Assembly: GCA_937930695.1 (NCBI GenBank) | Contig: CALHCB010000026.1 | Span: 1 to 64,000 of the forward strand | Reading direction: 5' to 3' | From: an uncultured Acidimicrobiales bacterium | GTDB lineage: Bacteria; Actinomycetota; Acidimicrobiia; Acidimicrobiales; SZUA-35 | DNA length: 64,000 nt | Shown: piece after piece, positions 29,176 through 37,172 of the stretch | Layout of the letters: the number at the start of each line of letters is the position of its first letter | Numbering within the stretch: position 1 is the stretch's first letter | Made by a program: the position numbers and the translations under genes | The notes under the pieces: generated by a model | Databases searched by the model: none | What the model was told of the DNA's origin: nothing | Seen by the model: the letters and a program-made list of their open reading frames with translations, nothing else

Positions 29176-30006
29176 ATGTCGGAACTGTCAGAGCACGAAG
29201 CGTCACCGGATGTGGCCAATGGTGAGCCCGAACTTGGTCGCGGTTGGTTCGACAATCACTGCCATCTCACGAGCCTGAAACGTGAGCCGGCCGTTGTTAT
29301 TGCCGAGGCGGCGACCTTCGGAATCGACTATCTGCTGACGGTCGGGTGTGACCTGGATGACAGCGCTCGGGCGATTGAGATCGCCAGTGGGTTCGACAAC
29401 GTGTGGGCGACGGCGGGTATTCACCCTCACGAGGCCGAGCCCTTTCTCGCCATGGGCGATGAAGGTCGTGCCCGGCTGGAGAGTATGGCCACCGAGGGCG
29501 ACATCGTGGCGGTGGGGGAATGCGGGCTCGACTACTTCTATGAGCATTCGCCTCGTGAAGCGCAACGGCAGGTCTTTGAGTATCAGATCGACTTGGCCCA
29601 TCGCCTCGACCAGGCGCTCGTCATCCATACTCGCGACGCCTGGAGCGAAACCTTCGACATCCTGGATTCGTGCGGGATGCCGCCACGAACTGTGTTCCAT
29701 TGCTTCACCGGCGGGCCAGATGAGGCGGCCGCCTGCCTCGAGCGAGGCGCCTACTTGTCGTTCAGCGGCATCGTGACCTTCAAGACAGCGGAGGACCTTC
29801 GCGAGGCCGCTCGGATCACGCCATTGGACCGCACGCTCGTCGAGACCGACTCGCCCTATCTTGCTCCCGTTCCACACCGCGGACAGACCAATCGACCCGC
29901 GTTGGTGTCCGTTGTGGGCCAGGCAGTCGCAAATATTCAGGATTTAACACTTTCTGAGATGGCAACGGCCAGTTGGCGAAACGGACAGTTGCTCTACGGA
30001 GCGTGA
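29176..30006 (+). CDS. tatD: TatD family hydrolase
   Basis: WFDNHCHLT...AVGECGLDYFYEHS...QVFEYQIDLAHRLDQALVIHTRDA...VFHCFTGGPDEA...TLVETDSPYLAPVPHRG. Confidence 0.95.
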   Translation: MSELSEHEASPDVANGEPELGRGWFDNHCHLTSLKREPAVVIAEAATFGIDYLLTVGCDLDDSARAIEIASGFDNVWATAGIHPHEAEPFLAMGDEGRARLESMATEGDIVAVGECGLDYFYEHSPREAQRQVFEYQIDLAHRLDQALVIHTRDAWSETFDILDSCGMPPRTVFHCFTGGPDEAAACLERGAYLSFSGIVTFKTAEDLREAARITPLDRTLVETDSPYLAPVPHRGQTNRPALVSVVGQAVANIQDLTLSEMATASWRNGQLLYGA

Positions 30007-30079
30007 CGGTGTCGTCACCGGACGATGTTGCGGTTTTGTTACGACGTTTCTATGGTTCGCCGTCGTGGGCGTAGGACTG

Positions 30080-31096
30080 ATGGACGACACTCGCGGGGTA
30101 AACACCCCCCGGACCCTTCCATCGACGTCCCCACGGCGATCCGGGGGACCCGGTCACAACGGTGGAACCGACGGAATTTCACGGAGCGGTTTGATTGCTC
30201 TGGTTGTCTCAACAGTCGTGGCACTTGCTCTCGTCGCGGTGACGAGAGACTCGGGTGAGTCCCAGGATGTCGTGACCGAGTCAACACCTCCGAGTTCAGT
30301 GAGCAGCACATCCCAGCCTGCAGTCGATGAGTCGTCCGCTAGCTCACTCTTTGAAGATGTCGATAGCGATGGCTTGTTCTCGGCTGGAGCGCGGGTCGAA
30401 CTCCCCGATGCAGGACGGGTGCTCGACGGCGCGTCAAGTGCCGGGGTCCAAGCTTCGGATCTCGCGTCGACCAGCCCAGTCGATTCCTCGGCATCGCAGC
30501 GCGATCTTGATGATTCTGCGGTCCGCACCGACGGAGCAACTCGAGCCGCAGACCTGGTAAGTCCGTCTGGGCAGGCAGAGGGATCAACGTCCCCGACGAC
30601 TGCGTCGTCATCGAACGTGAGCCCGACAACTGCTGCTCCGACGACTCAAGCCCCGACCACTGCGGCGCCAACCACGGCGGCCCCGACGACGGCAGCGCCA
30701 ACCACCGAAGCTCCAACGACTGAAGCTCCGACCACCACGGCAGCTCCGACGACCGCGGCGCCGGTTCCAACGACGCAGGCACCGCCGGCAGAAACTGCTC
30801 CCCCTCCGGACACCACGGGTGAACCAACTGCGGACCAATGGGCCGCGGTTCGTCAATGTGAGGCGGGCGGCAGCTACACGATCGTCAGCAGAAGCGGGCT
30901 CTACCACGGGGCCTACCAGTTCCATCAGCAGACCTGGGACAGCGTTGCTGGTTCGCTTGGCAGAACCGACCTCGTAGGAATCCCCCCGGAAGTTGCTGCG
31001 GCGAGCGACCAGGACGCACTGGCCCTTCAGCTCTGGAGGCAGCGCGGCAACGCGCCATGGCCACACTGCGGCGTTCACCTTCCGCCTGGCCCTTGA
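30080..31096 (+). CDS. Secreted/anchored Rpf-like transglycosylase with Thr/Pro/Ala-rich linker
   Basis: TM (LIALVVSTVVALALVAV); PTTAAPTT linker; C-terminal ADQWAAVRQCEAGGSYTIVSRSGLYHGAYQFHQQTWDSV...WPHCG; located between tatD and ksgA as rpfB is in mycobacteria. Confidence 0.88.
   Translation: MDDTRGVNTPRTLPSTSPRRSGGPGHNGGTDGISRSGLIALVVSTVVALALVAVTRDSGESQDVVTESTPPSSVSSTSQPAVDESSASSLFEDVDSDGLFSAGARVELPDAGRVLDGASSAGVQASDLASTSPVDSSASQRDLDDSAVRTDGATRAADLVSPSGQAEGSTSPTTASSSNVSPTTAAPTTQAPTTAAPTTAAPTTAAPTTEAPTTEAPTTTAAPTTAAPVPTTQAPPAETAPPPDTTGEPTADQWAAVRQCEAGGSYTIVSRSGLYHGAYQFHQQTWDSVAGSLGRTDLVGIPPEVAAASDQDALALQLWRQRGNAPWPHCGVHLPPGP
30622..30789 (+). repeat. Low-complexity (A)PTT-coding repeat
   Basis: Repeated ccgacgactgcggcg/ccaaccacggcg-type units encoding APTTAAPTTAAPTTEAPTT. 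Confidence 0.85.
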
Positions 31097-31938
31097 GCGG
31101 CCCGACACGGCTGACTCGCACGATCATCAAAGAGGTTCTCGAACGGCATGGGCTCGACCCGTCCCGTGCCCTCGGGCAGAACTTCCTCTGTGATCCTGCG
31201 ATGGTTGACAAGATCGTCCGGCTCGCGGGTGTTGGTCCCGGAGATCGCGTCGTGGAGATCGGCCCCGGTCTCGGTTCGCTGACCGTTGGGCTGGTCACAG
31301 CCGGAGCCAACGTGCTCGCCGTCGAAATCGACAAGTACCTCATTCCACCTCTTACGGAGATCGTTGGGCCGGCGATAGACGATGGGACCGTTCGCATCAT
31401 CAATGCGGACGCGCTAGAACTCGATTGGGCTGCTGAGCTTGGCGACACGCCGGCCAAGGTCGTCGCCAACCTGCCCTACAACGTGGCCACCCCGTTGGTC
31501 CTCGACCTCTTGTGCACACAACCGTTACTGACGTCGTTCCTGGTCATGGTGCAGGCGGAAGTAGGGGAGCGTCTCGCCGCTGCTCCTGGCGGTCGGACAC
31601 GCGGCATTCCGTCGGTGATCTGTGAGTACTGGGGCGTCGCCTCGGTGGTCGGTCGAGTGCCGCCACAGGTCTTTCTGCCCCAGCCCCGGGTCGATAGCGT
31701 GCTCGTCCGCATCGATCGGTCGTCGACGCCGAGAGTGGACGCGGAATTCTCCGATGTGTCGACCGTGGTGCGGGCCGGCTTTGGACAGCGACGCAAAATG
31801 TTGCGCCGCAGCCTCGCCGCCCAATTGGACGAGGATCAGATCGCGGCGGCGGACGTCGATCCGACCGCCCGAGCAGAAACGCTTGACCTCCAAGCGTGGG
31901 GTCGGCTTGCCCGTGCCTATTCTTCGAGTCGATGCTGA
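31057..31938 (+). CDS. rsmA/ksgA: 16S rRNA (adenine1518/1519-N6)-dimethyltransferase
   Basis: LDPSRALGQNFLCDPAMVDKIVRLAGV...VVEIGPGLGSLTVGL...VVANLPYNVATPLVLDLL. Confidence 0.95.
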   Translation: MATLRRSPSAWPLSGPTRLTRTIIKEVLERHGLDPSRALGQNFLCDPAMVDKIVRLAGVGPGDRVVEIGPGLGSLTVGLVTAGANVLAVEIDKYLIPPLTEIVGPAIDDGTVRIINADALELDWAAELGDTPAKVVANLPYNVATPLVLDLLCTQPLLTSFLVMVQAEVGERLAAAPGGRTRGIPSVICEYWGVASVVGRVPPQVFLPQPRVDSVLVRIDRSSTPRVDAEFSDVSTVVRAGFGQRRKMLRRSLAAQLDEDQIAAADVDPTARAETLDLQAWGRLARAYSSSRC

Positions 31939-32696
31939 TCGTCGCTGCCCCGGCCAAACTCACACTGACACTCCGGATGACTGGTCTGCGAGCCGACGGC
32001 TATCACCTGATCGATGCCGAAATGGTCACGCTCGATCTGCACGACACGCTGGAGATCGACCCCGAGGGCGCTTTCTTGCCTCTCGATTCGCTGGAGCTGA
32101 TCGGAGCGGGTGCCGATGTTCCGACGGGCCCGGACAATCTTGTCCGCCGAGCGCTCACGTTGTCGGGGCGTCGGGCGGGTCTGCGGTTGACCAAACGGAT
32201 CCCGTCACAAGCTGGCCTCGGCGGAGGATCATCTGATGCGGGCGCGGTGCTTCGTTGGGCGGGCTTTGACGATCTCGATGCCGCGGCTGCTCTCGGCGCC
32301 GACATCCCGTTTTGTACGGTTGGTGGACGAGCCAGGGTGCGCGGCATTGGCGAAGATGTCGAAGAACTCCCCTTCGTGGCTCGGGACCTCACGATCGTGA
32401 CCCCACCGATCAGCTGCCCGACACCGGCGGTCTTCCGTGCTTGGGACGACCTCGGGGGCCCTAGGAATCTCGAGGGTGAGAATGATCTCGAGGCGGCGGC
32501 GCTCGTCGTGGCGCCCGAACTGGCTCGTTGGCGTGATGCATTGGCCGAACTCAGTGGACAACGTCCGAGGCTGGCGGGGAGCGGTTCTACGTGGTTTGTC
32601 GAGGGCCATGTGCCGGGCGAACGCCACGTAACGACGAAAACCACCCCGAAGGGGTGGTTTCCAAGCGCCGGGCGTGAGCCCGGGATCGATTTGTAG
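31932..32696 (+). CDS. ispE: 4-diphosphocytidyl-2-C-methyl-D-erythritol kinase (short, unusual C-terminus)
   Basis: APAKLTLTLRMTGLRADGYHLIDAEMV; GHMP loop RIPSQAGLGGGSSDAGAVLRW; GADIPFCTVGG; LAGSGSTWFVEG. Confidence 0.93.
   Translation: MLIVAAPAKLTLTLRMTGLRADGYHLIDAEMVTLDLHDTLEIDPEGAFLPLDSLELIGAGADVPTGPDNLVRRALTLSGRRAGLRLTKRIPSQAGLGGGSSDAGAVLRWAGFDDLDAAAALGADIPFCTVGGRARVRGIGEDVEELPFVARDLTIVTPPISCPTPAVFRAWDDLGGPRNLEGENDLEAAALVVAPELARWRDALAELSGQRPRLAGSGSTWFVEGHVPGERHVTTKTTPKGWFPSAGREPGIDL
32638..32660. terminator. Bidirectional hairpin terminator candidate inside the 3' end of ispE
   Basis: AAACCACCCC-GAA-GGGGTGGTTT: 10-bp perfect stem with A/T flanks in both directions; minus strand reads ...GGGGTGGTTTTC downstream of the bS22-like gene. 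Confidence 0.75.
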
Positions 32697-32702
32697 CCTC
32701 GG

Positions 32703-32801
32703 CTATTTCTTGTTGCGGCGTTGAACGCGCGTCCGCTTCAGAAGCTTGCGGTGCTTCTTCTTGCGCATGCGCTTCCGACGCTTTTTGATGAGAGATCCCA
32801 T
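32703..32801 (-). CDS. bS22-like small ribosomal protein (AURKAIP1/COX24 domain), 32 aa
   Basis: Manual translation [32 protein letters not shown]; near-identical in pattern to the remembered actinobacterial [33 protein letters not shown] protein. Confidence 0.92.
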   Translation of the reverse strand: [32 protein letters not shown]

Positions 32802-32929
32802 GAGGCGGCACACACTAGCGGGCTGATTGCGTACACCCACACGATCGACCACACGATCCGTGCGTAATCTGCTAGGTATTCAGATCTTGTGTAGCGAGAT
32901 CATCCGATAGCGTCTCTAGGACCAATCCA

Positions 32930-33002
32930 TCCCGGGTAGTTCAGTTGGTAGAACACCAGACTTTGAATCTGGTTGTCGTAGGTTCGAGTCCTGCCCCGGG
33001 AG
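32930..33002 (+). tRNA. tRNA-Gln (anticodon TTG); CCA follows at 33003-33005
   Basis: TCCCGGG...CCCGGGA acceptor stem, CCAGA-CTTTGAA-TCTGG anticodon arm, GTTCGAGTC T-loop, encoded CCA. Confidence 0.96.
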
Positions 33003-33094
33003 CCACATTCTGAGTCTTGGCTTGGCCCGGGATCGTGTTGCAACATTGCTTCGATCCTTTGTCCCGAGAATCTCAGTTGCTAGAACGGATCATC

Positions 33095-34204
33095 ATGCTG
33101 GCGCAGACCCCCTTGTCAGCCCTCGTGATCGCAACGGCCTCAGGCGCCCCGATGCGATCTGAACGGCCCAAACCCATTCACTTGCTCTGCGGCCGTCCGA
33201 TGCTGAGTTATGTGCTCGACGCCATCGGGGATGCCGGCGTTGATCGCGTCAGTGTCGTCACCGGACCGTTCGGCGATTGGGTGAGCAAACGTGTTCTGGA
33301 AGATCCGCCCTCTGTCAGCTTGAACTTCGTGGAGCAGCGTCAGGGACGAGGGTCTGCTGACGCAGCCTTGCTCGGGTTGAGCGCCTTTGAAGACTTCGAC
33401 GACGACGGCGATCTGGTGATCGTTCCTGCGGATCTTCCCTTGTTGCAAACCGGGACCATCGCCGCACTCATCGAACGGCACCGAACTTCGGGCGCGGCGT
33501 GCACGGTGCTCACGACTGTGGTCACTGATTCTGGCCAGCACGACCGAATCGTGCGCGACCGACACGACCGGGTCGCCGAGGTCAGGCGAGCAGCCCATCT
33601 GTCCGACGACGAGGGTCGCCTGGAGAACGGTGACAGCGAGATTGCCTTTGGCATTTATTGCGTACGCCGCGGGCTCCTCGCCCCGGCGTTGCGCCGCACA
33701 CGGCCAGATCGGTCCGATGGAACCCACCAGTTGTCCGACGTTGTGGCTGTCTTGGCTGAGTCCGGGCATCCCGTTGTGACCGCTCCAGTTCTGGAGAGTC
33801 CTGTGGACGCTCGGCCGGTCGATGATCGACGGCTGCTCGCTGAAGCCGAGGCGGAACTCCGACATCGTACGAATCTTCGGTGGATGGATCGTGGTGTGAC
33901 CATGATCGACCCCTCTCGCACGTACATCGATGCGACCGTCGAGCTCGGCGTCGACGTCACGTTGTTCCCCGGAACCATGTTGCAGGGATCAACGGTGGTT
34001 GGTGATGGCTGCGAAATCGGACCCGACACGAGACTTGATCGATGTTCGATCGGCCGTGACTCGGTGATCGAAAAGACCATGGCCCGCCTGGCGGTCGTGG
34101 GCGACAACTGTCGAGTGGGCCCATTCGCCGTTCTCGAACCGGGTTCTGACCTGGCTGATGGTCTCGTGACCGGACCGTTCTATGCTTCCCGAGCCGGAGA
34201 GTGA
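33095..34204 (+). CDS. GlmU-like NTP-transferase/left-handed beta-helix protein, degenerate
   Basis: ALVIATASGAPMRSERPKPIHLLCGRPMLSYVLDAIGDAG aligns to the GlmU N-terminus; hexapeptide repeats VELGVDVTLFPGTMLQGSTVVGDGCEIGPDTRL; upstream of prs. Confidence 0.85.
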   Translation: MLAQTPLSALVIATASGAPMRSERPKPIHLLCGRPMLSYVLDAIGDAGVDRVSVVTGPFGDWVSKRVLEDPPSVSLNFVEQRQGRGSADAALLGLSAFEDFDDDGDLVIVPADLPLLQTGTIAALIERHRTSGAACTVLTTVVTDSGQHDRIVRDRHDRVAEVRRAAHLSDDEGRLENGDSEIAFGIYCVRRGLLAPALRRTRPDRSDGTHQLSDVVAVLAESGHPVVTAPVLESPVDARPVDDRRLLAEAEAELRHRTNLRWMDRGVTMIDPSRTYIDATVELGVDVTLFPGTMLQGSTVVGDGCEIGPDTRLDRCSIGRDSVIEKTMARLAVVGDNCRVGPFAVLEPGSDLADGLVTGPFYASRAGE

Positions 34205-34246
34205 CGGGGAGAAGCGGTTCCCGTCCCTGATCCAGGGGAGCAGTCA

Positions 34247-35236
34247 GTGGAAACACGGCAAACGGTCACCAAGAAAACCCTCAATCTCTTTGCGGGACGA
34301 CACAACGACGGGCTGGCACATGACGTTGCCGAACTCCTTGGGATAGAAGTGACCGAGGCTCACCTGAGTCAGTTCGCGAACGGCGAGACGCACTGTCGCT
34401 TTGGCATGTCGGTGCGAGGCTCAGATGTCTTCATCATGCAGAGCCACAGTTCGCTCGAAGGTCGCTCGCTCAACGACTCGATCATGGAGCATCTGATCAT
34501 GGTCGATGCGGCTCGGCGGGCCTCAGCCAAGCGAATCACCGCAGTGATGCCGTTCTACGGATACGCCCGGCAGGATCGTAAATCCGAGGGTCGTGAGCCG
34601 ATCACGGCCAAGCTGATTGCTGACCTTTTCGCCGCGTCGGGGGCATCTCGACTGATCTCCATCGACTTGCACTCCGGACAAATCCAGGGCTTCTTCAACG
34701 GACCTGTCGATCATTTGGTTGCTATGCCGATCCTCGTTGACCACCTGAAGTCCTACGGCGACAACTTGGTTGTGGTGAGTCCGGATGCCGGTCGAGTCAA
34801 GGTTGCAGAGCGCTACGCCCAACAACTTCATGCCGACTTGGCCATCGTGCACAAGCGTCGCTTGAAGGGCGTGAAGAACGCCGTTGAGGCCAAGGATGTC
34901 GTCGGTGAGGTCGAGGGCCGTGACTGTGTGCTGATCGACGACATGATCGACACTGCGGGCACGATTTGCTCGGCCGCTGAGCTGCTAATGGAGCGTGGTG
35001 CGAACTCGGTGACAGCTGCTGCCACCCACGGCGTCTTCTCGGGTCCTGCGGTCGATCGGCTGAAGAACTCGGTCCTCCGTAAGGTTGTCGTCACCGACAC
35101 GCTCCCGATGCCCCCGGAGAAGCAGTTCGACAAGCTCGAAGTGCTGTCGGTTGCGCCTCTGATTGCGGACGCTGTTCAGGCAGTTTTCGAGGACACATCG
35201 GTCAGTAAGATCTTCGACGGTCAGAACCAAAACTGA
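34247..35236 (+). CDS. prs: Ribose-phosphate pyrophosphokinase
   Basis: FANGETHCRFGMSVRGSDVFIMQS, YGYARQDRKSEGREPITAKLIADL, SIDLHSGQIQGFF, DCVLIDDMIDTAGTICSAAELL. Confidence 0.97.
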   Translation: METRQTVTKKTLNLFAGRHNDGLAHDVAELLGIEVTEAHLSQFANGETHCRFGMSVRGSDVFIMQSHSSLEGRSLNDSIMEHLIMVDAARRASAKRITAVMPFYGYARQDRKSEGREPITAKLIADLFAASGASRLISIDLHSGQIQGFFNGPVDHLVAMPILVDHLKSYGDNLVVVSPDAGRVKVAERYAQQLHADLAIVHKRRLKGVKNAVEAKDVVGEVEGRDCVLIDDMIDTAGTICSAAELLMERGANSVTAAATHGVFSGPAVDRLKNSVLRKVVVTDTLPMPPEKQFDKLEVLSVAPLIADAVQAVFEDTSVSKIFDGQNQN

Positions 35237-35252
35237 GCACCACTATCGCCTG

Positions 35253-35320
35253 CGAGTGGGGGCGACCGAATCAATGTCTTGCCCGATAGGCTTTCGAGCT
35301 GAATCAAGGCTGCCCACTCG
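35253..35320 (+). promoter_or_regulatory. Possible structured 5' leader of rplY
   Basis: CGAGTGGG (35253-35260) pairs with CCCACTCG (35313-35320) in the prs-rplY spacer. Confidence 0.3.
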
Positions 35321-35345
35321 GGCGCCCTATGTCTCAAGGATCGTT

Positions 35346-36017
35346 ATGCCGACCGTCGTCAAAGCAACCACCGGACGCCAGCAGGGTTCACGCCCATCGC
35401 AGCGTCTCCGCGAAGAGGGTCAGCTCCCGGGCGTCCTTTATGGATTGGGCCAGGAGCCCATCGTCGTTCAGGTCACCTACACCGAGCTCCGCGATGCGAT
35501 GAAGTCCTCTGATCAGGGCCTCAACACCGTGATCACTCTCGACGTCGAGGGCGTGCAGTCCGATGTCATCCTCAAGGACATCCAGCGCGACCCGATCCGT
35601 CGCACCGTGACCCACGCAGACTTTCTGCGAGTCGATGAGGGCACCAAGGTGACCATCACGGTCCCAATCGTGTTGAGCGGACACTCCGAAGAGGTCGCCG
35701 ATGCCGGCGCCATCGTCGAGCAGAAGATGTTCCAGCTCAAGGTGTTGTGCTCACCGAGCGCCATTCCCAAGCAGATTGATGCGGACATCAGCAGCATGAC
35801 GATCGATCAGCGCCTTGCGTTGGCGCACGTCAACCTGCCAGAAGGCGTCACCACCAAGGTCGGTGGCAACATCACCGTGGCCGCCCCGGTTGTGCCTCGC
35901 GGCGCCAAGGCGCTCGACGACGAGATCGCAGCAGCCGAGGCTCTGGCTGCCGAAGAGAGTGCTGAAGGCGCCGCTCCCGCAGCCGATGCTGAAGGAGACG
36001 ACTCGGGCGACGAGTAG
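35346..36017 (+). CDS. rplY: 50S ribosomal protein L25/general stress protein Ctc
   Basis: TGRQQGSRPSQRLREEGQLPGVLYGLGQEPIVVQV...ILKDIQRDPIRRTVTHADFLRV; acidic C-terminal tail. Confidence 0.96.
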   Translation: MPTVVKATTGRQQGSRPSQRLREEGQLPGVLYGLGQEPIVVQVTYTELRDAMKSSDQGLNTVITLDVEGVQSDVILKDIQRDPIRRTVTHADFLRVDEGTKVTITVPIVLSGHSEEVADAGAIVEQKMFQLKVLCSPSAIPKQIDADISSMTIDQRLALAHVNLPEGVTTKVGGNITVAAPVVPRGAKALDDEIAAAEALAAEESAEGAAPAADAEGDDSGDE

Positions 36018-36034
36018 TCCGAGTCCTCTGAACG

Positions 36035-36670
36035 ATGGCGTCTCTTTTCCGTAAGGCAGGAGAGCCGCGTCGTCGAGGGACCCCGGCCGACCTTCTGGTC
36101 ATCGGGCTGGGAAATCCCGGTCCAGAGTTTGATCACACGCGCCACAACGTGGGTGCAGATGCTGTTGCCTTGCTCGCTCACCGTCATGGCGGTGAGCTGC
36201 GCAAGGGCAAGGAGAGATCGCTCGTTGCGGAGATTCGCATGGGCGACCTGCGCGTCGCGATCGGCTTTCCCCAAACGTTCATGAACAACTCGGGCGAAGC
36301 AGTGCGCCTGTTGGCTCGCCGCTACGGCGTCGAAAACGCGGATCAACTGGTTGTCCTGCACGATGAACTTGATCTTGATGTCGGTCGGCTCAAGATCAAG
36401 CAAGGCGGAGGTCTCGCAGGCCACAACGGGCTGCGGTCGATCACCCAACACGTCGGCACAACCGATTTCGTTCGTCTGCGAATCGGGGTCGGGAAACCCC
36501 CACCGTCACAGGCCGGTCGAGATTGGGTGCTCCGGCGCCCTGGTAAGGCTGAGGCATCAAAGATTGCTGACTCGCTGGACCGAGCGGTCAAGGCTGTCGA
36601 ACAATTCGGGGCCGAGGGCCTCGATGCCACGATGAACACCGTGAACCGACGGGCTGATTCACCTGGGTGA
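36035..36670 (+). CDS. pth: Peptidyl-tRNA hydrolase
   Basis: LLVIGLGNPGPEFDHTRHNVGADAVALLA...FMNNSGEAVRLLARRY...VLHDELDLDVGRLKIKQGGGLAGHNGLRSI. Confidence 0.97.
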   Translation: MASLFRKAGEPRRRGTPADLLVIGLGNPGPEFDHTRHNVGADAVALLAHRHGGELRKGKERSLVAEIRMGDLRVAIGFPQTFMNNSGEAVRLLARRYGVENADQLVVLHDELDLDVGRLKIKQGGGLAGHNGLRSITQHVGTTDFVRLRIGVGKPPPSQAGRDWVLRRPGKAEASKIADSLDRAVKAVEQFGAEGLDATMNTVNRRADSPG

Positions 36671-36707
36671 CCACGCGGTCGGACCGGTCTCTTCTACTCT
36701 CCTAGGA

Positions 36708-37172
36708 GTGAGATCCCGTCGTTCCCTCGTTGCGGTCAGCGTCCTCTTCGCTGGTGCATTGGCAGTGCTTTCCTTCGCCGATCGCGCCCCGGGGTTGAGC
36801 AAAGTAGGACTCGGCTGGGTCCGCCAGATCGGGCAACGCATCGAGATGCGCTCGGGCTATGACTTCATCGATCGAAGCGACGTCCCCTTCGCCTACGACA
36901 CGATCGGCCATATGACGCTGTGGTTCATTGCCGGCTTGCTCTGCTGGTGGCTCTTCGGACGTCGCTCGACCCCGACGTTCATCGCGATTTCCCTCTTCGC
37001 TGTGTCTGCCGGTGTCGAGGTGGCCCAGGGCTTCTTGGCGTCGACTCGCACACCAGATGTTGTCGATCTGGCGGCAAACGGAGTTGGGATTGCGCTTGGA
37101 GTCTTCGTCGGGGTGACGATCACGATGATGGCTGAATTGTTCCAGCGGGGAGTCCGTAGCCTTACCCGGTGA
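36708..37172 (+). CDS. VanZ-like family membrane protein
   Basis: AYDTIGHMTLWFIAGLLCWWLFG...AGVEVAQGFLASTRTPDVVDLAANGVGIALGV. Confidence 0.85.
   Translation: MRSRRSLVAVSVLFAGALAVLSFADRAPGLSKVGLGWVRQIGQRIEMRSGYDFIDRSDVPFAYDTIGHMTLWFIAGLLCWWLFGRRSTPTFIAISLFAVSAGVEVAQGFLASTRTPDVVDLAANGVGIALGVFVGVTITMMAELFQRGVRSLTR

Noticed and set aside
30622-30789. Repeat region considered as a possible CRISPR-like or minisatellite locus
   Set aside because: It is in-frame coding sequence for an APTT linker; no spacer/repeat regularity.
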